DNA of 64,000 nt from Humulus lupulus (lineage: Eukaryota > Streptophyta > Magnoliopsida > Rosales > Cannabaceae), in contig NC_084794.1 in NCBI RefSeq assembly GCF_963169125.1, positions 112,878,358 to 112,942,357 of the forward strand, given 5' to 3'. Positions within the stretch are counted from its first letter, which is position 1; each line of letters starts with the position of its first letter. Below, one piece after another: positions 11,893-23,093 of this stretch. The position numbers were made by a program, and so were the translations under genes. The notes beneath the pieces are model-generated. The model saw only the letters and a list, made by a program, of their open reading frames with translations. It ran no database searches and was not told the DNA's origin.

Positions 11893-13025
11893 TATATAAT
11901 ATTATTTATTTATTTAAAATTATATAATAATAATAATATAAATTTAATAAAAATAATTAATAAATTCTAAAAATAAAACTAAGCAATGTATTTATTAATA
12001 ATTATAGACGTGCATATAATAGCACTGATAGGAAAGTTAAAAGATTAGTAGCAAGCTGTAACTGTCAAGTGGGAACAATCAAATGTTTTTTTTTTGTTTT
12101 GACAAAGGGTTAATTTTATACTTTTTTTAATATAATATTATATGACAATATTGATACTAATTATATTAAGTTTTATGATTATGCAGTAAGTACTTCATTT
12201 AAAATAGAAGAAAAAAAGTGTAAGTATAAATATTGGATTTATATTATTAATTTCACCCTACCTATTAATAAACAATGCTACTGAATAGAATGAAACGAAT
12301 TTAATTAATTGGCAATTCCAATTCTAAGTAAATAATCATGTAGTGACATCAAATCCGAACGATTTTTCTTTTTTTTTTTTGTTTAGTAACAAAATTATTA
12401 ATTTTGTAGATATATATATATATAAACTAAACAAGAAATATCCTATTCAGATGGAGCAAAGTACTGATTCCAAAACTCTCTCCAAATAGATTTTTCAAAA
12501 TGCTATATAGGATTTTACCTAAACCATTCAAAATAATCATCTAATAATTTCCTATTTTAATGGATATTGAATCGGTAATATACAAAGATTTTCGTTAAAA
12601 AGATATAAATAAATAAAATCTCAACGGTCCAACAAACTTGTATGATAAGGTGTGATATTTGTTTTTGATTAACTTTTACGGTGACCTCCACTTTTTTGTC
12701 CTAAAAGGGCTGAAAATATCCTTTTACTTGATTTTTTTTTTTTTTAAAAAAAACCTGTTAATCTAAGTAATATCTAAGTCGAACAATATCGTAAATACAG
12801 TAAGTTCTTTCACCAAAACTTCAATTTATATAAATATATATATATATATACACAATTCACATAATAATACATTGTCAAATTTTAGCTTAGCCATTGTGAC
12901 GGTTATCTTTTCCCTAAAGCAAAAAGTGACATTTGGCTTGCTATTTTGCCTAATATTTATTAAATTTTATTATTAGAAGAACAAAAGTCTTTAAGAATGA
13001 AAAGAAAAAAGAACCAATATCTTTC
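11893..13025. other. A+T-rich intergenic DNA, no gene seen
   Basis: No long reading frame, inverted repeat or known family was recognised. A short TA run lies near 12411-12423 and another near 12835-12850. Confidence 0.5.
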
Positions 13026-13435
13026 GGGAATATACTCATTTGGTAACTTATGTTTTTGCAAAGTATCATTTTAGTACCTCTATTTTCAATAATACTCATA
13101 TGATATCCTGTATTTTAAAATTGTACATATTTGCTACCCTAAACTCAAATTTGATAGATAAAATTTTGTCAATATGATCAAACTGTCATCAATTATATGT
13201 AATTATGTAATTAAATTTAAATTTGTAACTTATATAATTGACACAGTTTGATTAAATTGACAAAATTTTATCTGTCAAATCTGAATTTATGGTACCAAAT
13301 ATATACGATTTTAAAATACAGGGTACCATATATGTACGATTTTAAAATATAGAGTACCATATGAGCATTATTAAAAATAGAGAGTACCAAATTAATACTT
13401 TGCAAAAACATAAGGTACCAAATAAGTATATTCTC
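13026..13435. mobile_element. Mutator-type MITE, 410 bp, perfect 9-bp target duplication
   Basis: Starts GGGAATATACTCATTTGGTA and ends with the matching inverted sequence TACCAAATAAGTATATTCTC. Flanked by ATATCTTTC on both sides (13017-13025 and 13436-13444). The interior is strongly palindromic (AAAATTTTGTCAAT near 13160 against ATTGACAAAATTTT near 13255). It lies about 1.2 kb upstream of the host gene's probable TATA box. Confidence 0.9.
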
Positions 13436-13784
13436 ATATCTTTCACTTCTTAAATCCTGTGCCTCAGGTAGAGATATATAGAAGTTAAATACATATTGTT
13501 TTAGGCAAAATTAAATAATTGGGGCATTAATTAGTTGAAGATATATAGGAGAATGTTTCGTATTATAGTTAAATGGTTTTAAAAAAAAAAAGAATCGAAA
13601 TTATTCAAATATATAATTAAAAAATAAAATAGAAAAGACGAACAATTATAACCACCAATCACGGACTAAGAAACTGAAACTGAGAAAAAGTACATCGAGC
13701 GGTTATGATTTTGTGGAGTCTAATTCTAATATTTATCCTCCACAAAATAGCAAAAGCCTTCGGTGAGAAGGCTGACTGAGTTGA

Positions 13785-13802
13785 CACGTGACTAGCATGC
13801 AT
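13785..13802. promoter_or_regulatory. G-box and RY-like motifs upstream of the CCCH gene
   Basis: ACACGTGAC (CACGTG core at 13785-13790) is followed within a few bases by CATGCAT (13796-13802). These are core motifs for bZIP/bHLH and B3 transcription factors in plants. They are short and may occur by chance; the distance to the probable TATA box is about 860 bp. Confidence 0.2.
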
Positions 13803-14653
13803 ATCTAATTACATCACACTTTGCAGTCCAAACTCTAACTTCAAGTTTCAATCACAGCCGTTCCTCTGATTCTCGTGGGTCCATCCATCGCTGCATGTGA
13901 GCCACGTATACTTTACCCAACCTACGAAATGACGATATGGTCCCTTAACTATTTTTTGCAATTAGAAAAATCTCAAAAAGTACATAATTGGTGTTATTAG
14001 ATGATTCGTAATAATTACAAGTATCACCGTACTGGTACAAAAATTGCTTGCTATTCTGAGTTGTTATGAGTTTAAGGATTCTTTTTGTTTGAATGACTGA
14101 AAATGTGATTCGGTGATTGTGCCAATGTGTTACACCTGCCATTATTAGAAAAATAATTAAAAAATATATTTTCTAAAATTTTATGATAAACTTTTTTTTT
14201 AATATTTTCCATTTATAAATATTCTAAATCTTCGGTTTAAAAAAATGAAATATTCTATAATTCATTATTTTTACTCTGACAAACAAATTCCAAACAATTA
14301 CGGCGCAAACCTTAGAATCTCGCTTCAAAGTTGAAACTTTATAGACATATTTATCAATATCCACCATCACAAATATATTTTGAAAATTATTTTGTTTTTA
14401 TTATCCATGAAGCATAATGATAAAAGAATGTTATTTTTAATATTTCAGTGGAATTTGGGAAATCCAGGCAGATTTATATATAAGGTATATATATTCCCGC
14501 TTTTTTCTGTGAGAACAAGTACAACTGTTAATATTTAAGGTATATAAGTGACAACCGACCGAAAAGAGTAAGCTTAAATAGAAATTAAACACTTAGTTAA
14601 TTGAATAATACATATAAAATTTGTTTACTTTTTCCATGTGAGTTTTAAAGAGG

Positions 14654-14660
14654 TATAAAA
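14654..14660 (+). promoter_or_regulatory. Probable TATA box of the CCCH gene
   Basis: TATAAAA in the context GAGGTATAAAAAAATATATA. It lies about 240 bases before the first upstream AUG of interest, giving a 5' leader of about 260 nt before the UTR intron. The surroundings are A+T-rich, so similar strings occur elsewhere. Confidence 0.35.
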
Positions 14661-14894
14661 AAATATATAGAAAATAAAATAAATATTTTGTGTATATCTA
14701 CGTTTGTTGATTTGAACTAAAGACAAGGCGCCCTTTAAAGCTATCCTTTCTGTCAATTTGCTTTTCTGAGGAGTGTTGTTAGTGTCACAATAGAGGAATT
14801 GAAGAGACAAAACAAAGAAAGGGAAAACAAAACATGGATCATTAGAAGAAGAAGAAGAAGAAAGAGAGAACACAGAAAAAGTGATTAAGTAATC

Positions 14895-14924
14895 ATGGAG
14901 TTTCTGAGGGCTTCGATTGGTTGA
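14895..14924 (+). CDS. Upstream ORF, 9 codons, in the 5' leader
   Basis: ATG at 14895 to TGA at 14922-14924 encodes MEFLRASIG. Its stop overlaps by one base with the next ATG (TGATG, 14922-14926). That ATG, if the UTR intron is removed at 14952-16062, continues in frame into the main CCCH protein with a 14-residue hydrophobic extension. A shorter 3-codon uORF (ATG GAT CAT TAG) lies at 14834. Whether either is in the transcript depends on the true start of transcription. The overlap resembles termination-reinitiation arrangements, but this is inference. Confidence 0.35.
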   Translation: MEFLRASIG

Positions 14925-14951
14925 TGATTTGGCTTTCTTTCATCTTCTCAG

Positions 14952-16062
14952 GTTTAAGATATTTGGTGGGTAATTCAATCTTTTCTCAAAAACCTCTTCA
15001 ACCCATTATTCTTTCTTTTTCTCTTTTCAATTCCATTCTTTCTATAATTATTCTCCATTATACTAAAATATTATTCCAGTTTTACAAAATGGGTGATTTT
15101 TTTTTTCAATATATATATGTCTGTGTCTTTTAAAATCATGGCTACAGAGTTCTTACATGTCTGGAATTTTTTTATTTGATAATTCTAGAGGATAGAATAT
15201 TTCTGAAAAATCTTTTTGTTTTTTTTTTGTCTGGGAATATAAAGCTATAGTTTGAGTGCTTGAGATTATAGTGTTCTCTTAATCTCATTTCTGATTTTTT
15301 TTTCAAAAGTTGGCTCTGAAAAATGTAGTAGTATCGTGACATTATGTCGGATTTTTCACTACAGTTCTTGTGGTTTGACTTTTCTTGTTTTGTGTATTTA
15401 TACTCAGTTCCGGTTATCTTCATATCGTATATAGTATTTTATTTTCTTTTATCTTCATTCTTGAGTTTTTTTTAATTATTATTATTATTATTGTTTTCTT
15501 TCCAGTGCAATCTGATTTTCAATTACAATTCTTTCTTACCATTTCCGCACCATTTAAAAAGTCGTTCGAGTAAAAAACTAATTCTTGTTTAAGAAGTCAA
15601 CAATTTTTTTTAAATATTCTTTTTCGGAATAAAATTTCATTTCCAGCCTTTAATGAGCGAAGATGTTCCATTTTGGAGTTTATTGGTTTATAATTACGCG
15701 TATAGAGAATTATTAAAATAAATGCTGATTTATTATGCGAATGCTGTGTTTTTCTTGAACTGGTAATTTTTGCTGTGTTTCTTTGTTTGTATTGAGTTTC
15801 CCTTTTATGGTAAAACAATTCCTATACTCATTCTTTTTTCTCTGTACAACAAAATCGAGTCTGTAATTGGTGAAGTTAATTTGATGTGTCACATATTTGG
15901 TTTATTATTTCCCTTTTTTTTTTTTTTTTGCATAATATATTTTCACATTATGATATATTTTGCTATCAGACAACTTTAAACTCTTCTTTGTGGGCTATTT
16001 ACTCAATTTTATGGATTGCCTGAATACCTCGATGTGCTCCTCTAATAGATTTTCACTTCCAG
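14952..16062 (+). other. Intron in the 5' UTR of the CCCH gene
   Basis: The donor follows CTTCTCAG (GT at 14952) and the acceptor is the CAG at 16060-16062 (TTTCACTTCCAG), 14 bases before the main ATG. The 1.1-kb interval is T-rich, with the run CCCTTTTTTTTTTTTTTTT near 15911, as plant introns are. An alternative donor (GTGG/GTAATT) lies near 14968. Related plant genes commonly have a long intron just before the start codon. Confidence 0.6.
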
Positions 16063-16076
16063 GATTTAGATTTAAG

Positions 16077-19000
16077 ATGGATTTTTCAGATTCTACAAGA
16101 GTAGTATTTAGTAGAATTCGAGAACTAGAGCCTGAACTTGTCACCAAGATTATTGGCTATCTTTTGCTTCAAGACAATGGGGATCGTGAGATGATCCGGC
16201 TGGCTTTTGGCCCTGATAACTTGATACATTCTTTAGTCAACAAAGCCAAAACTGAGTTAGGATTATCGAAACCATCGCCTAGTTCGCCTTCTCAGGCTAA
16301 TCAACAACCTCTTTCAGACCATCCTTTGCACTTTACTTCCTACACTCCTGCTTCAGCAAGGGCTGCTTTCCCTCCACCAACTCTCATAACCCCCAATCAT
16401 TATTGGGATCATCAATTGTCTGCAGCTGACCTGCAGCCACTGTATCCTGACTCAGTTGCTGAAGATTTTCATCTTCAAAACCAACTGCAGTTGTTGAGAC
16501 TAGAAGATTCACTAGAATCCGCTAGCTCTGTTAGTGCAGACCATGTTAGCAATTACTACTACACTGAGCCTGCATTGGGTTTGAGGCAGAGTCGAAGGTC
16601 TCCAAGCTTGCCTGAATTTCCTGTTAAGATTTGTCATTATTTTAACAAGGGGTTTTGTAAGCATGGAAGCAACTGTAAGTACTATCATGGCCATCACTCG
16701 CCCGATAGCTTTCCTCATCATCATGTTTTCTCTGACTTCTCAAATGATGACCATGCTATCTCTCCTGGTTCTCTTGAGAAGCTGGAGATGGAGATAACTG
16801 AGCTTCTGAGATCGAGGCGAGGGTGTCCGGTATCTATTGCCTCTTTGCCAATGATGTATTATGAGAAATATGGGAGGTCTCTTCAGGCCGAAGGATACCT
16901 CACAGAAAGCCAAAGGCATGGTAAGACAGGTTACAGTCTTACAAAGCTCCTAGCTCGGTTGAAGAACAGTATTCGTCTCCTTGATAGGTGATTTTTCGGT
17001 CTTTTATTTCATCCTTCATCATTATATTGTTTGCTAGTATTTCTCATGTTTGAAGTTGATATATTCAGGCCTCATGGTCAGCATTCAGTCATATTGGCAG
17101 AAGATGCCCCTAGATATCTAGAGCATGGTGGTGACAAAAATGAACCTGGTGGAATTGTTTCTGGTTCTCGACAGATTTATCTTACTTTTCCTGCTGAGAG
17201 TACCTTCACAGAGCAAGATGTTTCTAATTATTTCTGGTAAGGGTGTCTCAGTTTTTTTGTTTAGGCTAACTCGTTTTTTTTACCCCTAATGATTAGAACG
17301 CGGTGCTTCATTTTTTTTCCATTGCAGCAAATATGGGCCTGTTCAGGATGTAAGGATTCCATGCCAACAGAAGAGAATGTTTGGCTTTGTTACCTTTGTT
17401 TACCAGGAGACAGTCAAGGAAATTCTGGGAAAGGGGAATCCTCATTTTGTCTGTGGTGCTCGTGTTTTAGTGAAACCTTACCGGGAAAAGTCGAGGCTTG
17501 TTGATAGGTTAGATTTTTATAAATTTTTAGATTGAAGGTGAAGTAAGTTGGTCACATTTATGTTCTTGCAGACTTTTTTGGGTCTTTTATTCATCATAGT
17601 TGCATATAGATCCAAGATTGTTTCCATTGGCATTCATATGTAGTATTAATTTGGAAATCACATGTTCGGCTTTTGCAACTACTTTGTAAAATTAGTGCAA
17701 TTGGCTTCATAAATTATCTCAAACATGTCATAAACTTAAACTTTTCTGTGCTTTTGTTTCTCCTTTTTTTGGCTACTTACCATTGTTTGTTGGAGCTTGT
17801 TTTCAAATATACCTTTGAATCTACTTTTTCATAATGACAAATCATTTGCCATAAATGGTGGAACTTGACAATGTGGGACAGGGAAGGTCATTACTAGAAA
17901 AATGTAGCACTAACATAACATGCTGACTTATTTATTTATTTCTCAAATTAAAAAACGTACTATTCGGGCTTTAGAATATTTGACTTGGAGCATTTTCATT
18001 TCTCTGGTTTGGCTTCTATTCCCTTGTCTCGATCAATGAATCCTTCCTTTTCCACTTGGAATGTTTTTATATTTTATAATCACTGAGAGCCAATAAACTT
18101 TTCCGTATTACTAGGTAGGTCCCACGAAGATTAACTTGACTACTTGACTTAGCATGATTGTGCTTAGTGGAAAGAGGAACACCCTTCTAGAATTTTTTTG
18201 TGAAAACATAATTGGACTCCCTGGTTTTCACTATATTTTATGGTTCAAGTATCCTCTACTTTGCAGGAAAGAAAAAATGTTGCATCCTATGTGCTGCAAC
18301 TCAAACTTTGTAGATAGAGAGTCCGACCTTCCATTGTGTGAGTAAAATGCTGTTATTTTTCCAATATATCAACTTTTTTTTTCTTTTTTTGTTTGCTCGT
18401 ATCTTAAGCAATTTGTGCTTGTCTGATTTTAAAGTGCCAAGGGTATATGATGATTCAAGCTTCTTTAGGAAGCCCTCAATGTCGGACAATGAGCAAGCTT
18501 TTGAGGTTGACAGAAGATGCTTTTCAGAAATGAACTATGCAGCCAAGAGCTTGTCTAATCACTCCATATATAGCTACTCAATGGATGAGTTGAAGATTCC
18601 AGATGGTTTGTTGCCTTGCACTTTGAATATGAACCGAAGTTTTGCCTTAATAACTAGCTAAAAGATGTTTGACTACTTTGAATTCATCTATGTTGCTGCT
18701 GTGTAGCTGGTGCTGAACAAGCTGAATTCCCAACTGTTGAGGGTTTTAGTTACTTTTTTGATGCTTTAAACAACTCTTCCAACATTGAGGAAACTAGACT
18801 TGGGCATATTCGTACTAATTATAGCGATCATCAGGACAGGTAAACCGCCTATAGTTCTAGTAATTCACAATATACTTTTCTCTTCTTTTTTGTGCTCCCT
18901 CTTTTAGTGTTCGTTCTTTCCTTTAAGCAGCCAAGGAGTAAATCTTCCAGAGAGTCCGTTCGCGCAGGCCATAGGGAGCAGCATATCAACGGTTACTTAG
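16077..19000 (+). CDS. CCCH zinc-finger protein with OST-HTH/LOTUS and RRM domains, spliced, complete
   Basis: Predicted RNA-binding protein of the plant group like Arabidopsis C3H18/C3H46/C3H53. Coding exons: 16077-16987, 17069-17236, 17328-17507, 18267-18337, 18435-18605, 18707-18839, 18931-19000; all introns are GT-AG, phases join cleanly, total 1704 bases, 567 residues. Start: the ATG giving [10 protein letters not shown], conserved in the family. Residues about 8-63 resemble an MLLE/PABC fold ([11 protein letters not shown], then [10 protein letters not shown]). The CCCH finger is C186-X7-C194-X5-C200-X3-H204. Residues about 231-304 form an OST-HTH/LOTUS winged helix ([14 protein letters not shown]). 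The RRM is at about 338-415, with RNP2 IYLTFP and RNP1 KRMFGFVTF. The tail ends [17 protein letters not shown], a family signature. No stop or frameshift was found, so it looks functional. The exact biological role is not known from sequence; the target RNA is unknown. Confidence 0.93.
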
Positions 19001-19370
19001 ATACTCCAAACAGCCATGAAGTATAGAGATATAGGACTGAATTCTATGACTAATCCAGGGATTGATTGATACAACAAGAATTTCGTTTTTCTTTTCTTTC
19101 CTTTTTTTTTTTTATAATTTTAGTTCACCTCAAGTTGATGAATATTACTACAGCTACTTAGGAGGTTATACAAACTGAAAGAGAACACTAGATGGAGAAA
19201 CTTCTGTTGGAGATGTTGCAAATAATTGGTATAGAAAATTAATATGTGACAGGTTTCTTTAGTTCATTCTTCTTTTTCTTTATTATTATTTATTATAAGT
19301 GTATAAGTACGGCAGCAAGCAAGAAAGCTTATTGTTCTAAAGATCTATGCAAAAGTGAAACTGAAATCCT

Positions 19371-19376
19371 AATAAA
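19371..19376 (+). terminator. Possible poly(A) signal of the CCCH gene
   Basis: AATAAA about 370 bases after the stop codon, with T-rich stretches before it (near 19095-19120 and 19265-19290). Plant poly(A) signals are loose, so this is only a candidate. Confidence 0.25.
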
Positions 19377-19627
19377 ATAGCAAATACATAGTTTGATTTC
19401 TACTTTTCTACAATTTTTGTGGATTTACTTGATTTAATCGATTATGATCTTTATATACAAAATAGAACAGTTGACATATTGTTGTGTAGCTTATGAATAG
19501 GTAGCATGGTATTACTAAAGAGTAACATGTTCAACTCGGTCTGTAATTTTAAGAATACAAGGCTGTGATCTAACATATCACTATTAAGTGTTAAGGTTTG
19601 ACAACATCATAGAATCTTTATAAAGTG

Positions 19628-19651
19628 TGGGGGGGTGGGGGGGGGAAAGGG
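19628..19651 (+). repeat. G-run, possible G-quadruplex
   Basis: Two long G runs separated by one T (seven and nine Gs), then AAAGGG. It is isolated in A+T-rich DNA about 630 bases after the gene's stop codon. Long G homopolymers can also be an assembly or slippage artefact. Confidence 0.45.
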
Positions 19652-21077
19652 TCATGATTTTCATTCATTTGATTTTTCGAGTAATGCTTAGTTTGGTCCA
19701 TAGAATCCCTATATAAAGTATTGCTTACTTTATAATCGTTATACCGTTTTTATGGAAGAAAAGGAACTTTTGCATATAAAATAGAGACCAAGTTTTGAGA
19801 ACATTGGTCCAAGTAGCGCCTTTATTCCCTACCAATAAGATCCATAAATGGCGGAATCCTAAGGTTAAAAAAAAGCACTACTATGGTATGTATATTTAAT
19901 GCAAATATTTTTTTAAAAAACAAAAACATGTATATAATATATTATTTTGTATATAATACACACAACACTTTATTATAGCCTATAACAATGATAAAAGTTT
20001 AAGTTAATCTTTATTCACCTGGACATAAACATACTATACTCTATATTAATAAAAAGTATGATCGTTTAACTTTAAACTTTTCATCATTTTAAGGGTTAAT
20101 TACAATGAAAAAATTAGTGTCACAATGTTCTGCTCTCATGAGTCCAAGTCTATGCCTTTGTTTGATGAGGAAATTATAATTTTAATCTAATTCTATTATA
20201 TTCTATATATTAATAAGGACAAGTACTTCATTAATACCCAAAAAGTCACTAAATCATCATTGCAATTATTCTCTTATTGCTCAATAGAGTCCTCAATATC
20301 AAGCGACATCAAAAGAATTTTATTAGTGAAGACATTATATGTATTTAAATTGTATTCGTTATTAGCCAATTATTTATTATTATAATATTTTATAATAAAT
20401 ATTCTTAGTTAACAAATGATATAAAATAAAGTATAATTAATACAGAGAACATAAAGAGAGAGAAAAATTAGAGTAATTCTCATTGAAACGATTTTTTTTT
20501 CTTTCAAGAATATTGATGTGATGTGAATGAGTAAAAGAACGCATATTTATAAGTGTAGGATAAAACTAGTAAATGAAGGTAATTACTATAGGAATTAATT
20601 GGGATTTGAGTAATCAATCAATTAGGAATATGTAGAAGCAATATAATTACCGAGGTTTGATAGCTTCCATATTGAAGGAATTGTAATTCCTAAATGCACT
20701 TCAATAAAATAAGAGTTTGATAGTTACATGGGGAAGACATCGTAGACATTCAATGTCGTTCCATCATAAATAGTTATGCGATGACTCGAAAAGGGAGATA
20801 TGACATCTCTCAAAGGGAGTATTCAAAGTCTCTTCATGGTAGAAAATAAAAAAACTAATTATTTAATATTTTTAATATATTAATTTGAATTATTATATAT
20901 GCAAACTTAATTTATTTAATTTTGTGGTTTGGAAAATTTAAATTATATACAAATTTAAATTATGGATTTTTATTAATAAAAACCAAAATGTATATATAAT
21001 ATGCTGTTAAATATGTATATATAAATATACAAAAAAAAAAAGTAATATTTGTTGTTACACATATAAAATTTACAAAT
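19652..21077. other. A+T-rich intergenic DNA, no gene seen
   Basis: No domain-bearing frame on either strand. The phrase CTATATTAATAA recurs near 20040 and 20205. The last five bases (CAAAT) are the target-site copy of the solo LTR that follows. Confidence 0.5.
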
Positions 21078-21919
21078 TGTTGTCCATGTTTTCACTAGGT
21101 GACACGTGACATGCATTAAGAGTAATTAAGCCTTCACAGAAGGTAATTAAGTCCCCTGGAGCTCGCCTATAGTTCTCGAGAAGGAAAGTCTTGCCTTTAT
21201 TCATCGTTATCCACCTCTAGAGGATTACGTTTTCGTGGGAAGCTACTTCCCGAGAGCTACGTGCAGAATGTACTCCAATTCACATTTCCTCCATTCAAAT
21301 CCCCCAGGTCTGTGAGATTCCTCCTCCGAGCGTAGAGTAGAATTGACAGGTGTCAATCATAGCAACCTTGGACCACAAGCAGCAAGCTAACATTCACTGT
21401 TGCATAATTTGTGGTGTCGAATCCATACAAGCGACAAGCAGGATGTCTCACGATGCCACTTGACATGGTAAAATGTACAGCTACCCTCTGACACTGTCAG
21501 GGACGTGTTACCCCCCAAAAAGTAGTGGACTGAAACCTCGTAATTGGGCCCATTGAGATATGCTAGGGCCCACCAACACACACCAGAAGGAATTTATCAT
21601 TTATTATCCATTTAATATCCCATTAAGGGAGAATGATTATAATAAACACTCATTAAGGAATTAATTGCCCTTAGCCATCTATAAATAAGGCTAGGGCACA
21701 CTTTGTAAAGGATCTGAGATTTTTTTGTATTCAGAGCATTGCCAAAACATTGCCTGAAACCCCATAGAAGTTTGCTACCTCCAAGCTTTTATCATCCTAA
21801 TACAAGTGACTCGTGGACTAGGGTTTATTCATAACGAGAACCATGCAAATCTCTATGTCTCTACTCTGATTTCTTTAAGCTTTATTTTAGTTAGTTAATA
21901 GCGAAAAAACTAGTCAACA
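21078..21919 (+). mobile_element. Solo LTR, Tat family A, perfect 5-bp target duplication
   Basis: 842 bp, from TGTTGTCCATGTTTTCACTA to AGTCAACA, the same ends as the LTR at 6336-7225 in the opposite orientation. Both flanks are CAAAT (21073-21077 and 21920-21924). No internal retroviral coding sequence adjoins it, so it is a recombined solo LTR. It contains the CTCGTGGACTAGGG block near 21810 and a TATAAATAAGG string near 21680 that may be its TATA box. Confidence 0.92.
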
Positions 21920-22187
21920 CAAATATTACACTAGCTAGCTAGACATAATATGCAAGAAAAAAATTAACAATATAAGCCTAATAATTTGGACGATGACTTT
22001 GAACTATCGATAGCATATCAGTTGCCCAATGTTGTCGCATGTCATCAATCGGTGTTATTGTATATGTCCTAGTGTTTAGCTACAAAAAATCTAAAGTAAA
22101 ATATATTAGTTAACTATTTATTGTTTGATTATATATAGGTTAATGATAGATAAATTGTGAACTTTGATAAATTTATATACATACCTA
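21920..22187. other. Spacer between solo LTR and Ulp1 relic
   Basis: A+T-rich. It may hold further 3' parts of the transposon gene on the minus strand, but no clear motif is visible. Confidence 0.4.
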
Positions 22188-23093
22188 TTTCTTCAAGTAA
22201 CGTCTAGGACGTGGATGTTCAATGTAATCCCTCAACATCCTCATCATATAGTATCTGCATGCCACATTTTCCGGTTGTTGTGGAAACTAATATTTAAATG
22301 AAAGGTTAAACAATTAAATAAATGATTATTAGTAAAATTCAAGCCTAGAATTTCTGAATAATTAAAGTTGTAGTTACTTTTGGTTGGACAATTTCTATAT
22401 CATTTAGGATCTCAAGAGGTTTCGGTAGATTGGTGAGAAAAAAGTTGAAAGCATTAACTATTACTACTATAATTTCTTCACGATTTTCAAGTTTTGAGTT
22501 CATCAGATCATAACAACAAACGTAATATGAATTTGAGGCCAATATAATCAACATTCAGTGGTCACTACATAAGAAAAATAATACTAGATATAATTCAACC
22601 TAACAAACTTTTGAACTTACCCATGGTTCCAAGGGACAAGCATAAGCTGCTCATTTGATTTTAATTGATGACAATGCTTAAACAGACCTTAAACATAGTC
22701 TTGGAATGAACTTCCTCTAGTGACTACATTATTAGGATTGACAAATAAAAATTTACTTTGGCGGCCTTGTTCTACCACAAAATTTTATACCAACCTATTC
22801 AAGAAAAGTAAAATATATTATTAGGGAAGTTTGTTGTTAAAATAAATCAAATAAGAAAGTTAAATTAAAAAAATTATGAGATACCTCATGTAGAACATGC
22901 AAATTCTTTGTCCAATCGAACATATTGAAGTATGTCATCTTTGCATATGTAAAGACTTGACATATCCTTACTAAATACATCATCATTTATGCTTGGATTG
23001 ACACAGTCTTCGTTATCCCAACAAGATACCATATTGTATATTTGTTCCAAAGGACTAGTCTGTTGTGTCAGAGGATCACATAAATGTTGTATT
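22188..23093 (-). pseudogene. Ulp1-like (C48) cysteine protease domain of a plant DNA transposon, broken
   Basis: Three minus-strand exon-like pieces fit the C-terminal Ulp1 domain often carried by plant CACTA or Mutator-like transposons. Around 22910-23060 is a lead-in with YICKDDILQYVRL. At 22345-22563 is the His/Asp block, in which MLIILASNSYYVCCYDLM matches the H-W-x-L...D pattern. At about 22198-22286 are PQQPENVACRYYMMRM with the catalytic Gln and Cys, then a stop after RRYLKK. The Trp after the catalytic His is TGA, so the frame is broken. It is not a host deSUMOylase: it lies among repeats and is truncated. Confidence 0.7.

Noticed and set aside
14921..15133. 70-codon plus-strand frame at the start of the host gene
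   Set aside because: Its first codons overlap the uORF/alternative start, but past 14951 it runs through the T-rich 5'-UTR intron and has no domain.
15960..16076. 39 extra codons in frame before the CCCH start
   Set aside because: They lie in the 5'-UTR intron and acceptor region; the conserved protein begins at 16077.
22345..22554. Host SUMO protease gene
   Set aside because: The frame is broken at the Trp after the catalytic His, is hemmed in by LTRs, and the block order matches transposon-borne Ulp1 domains.
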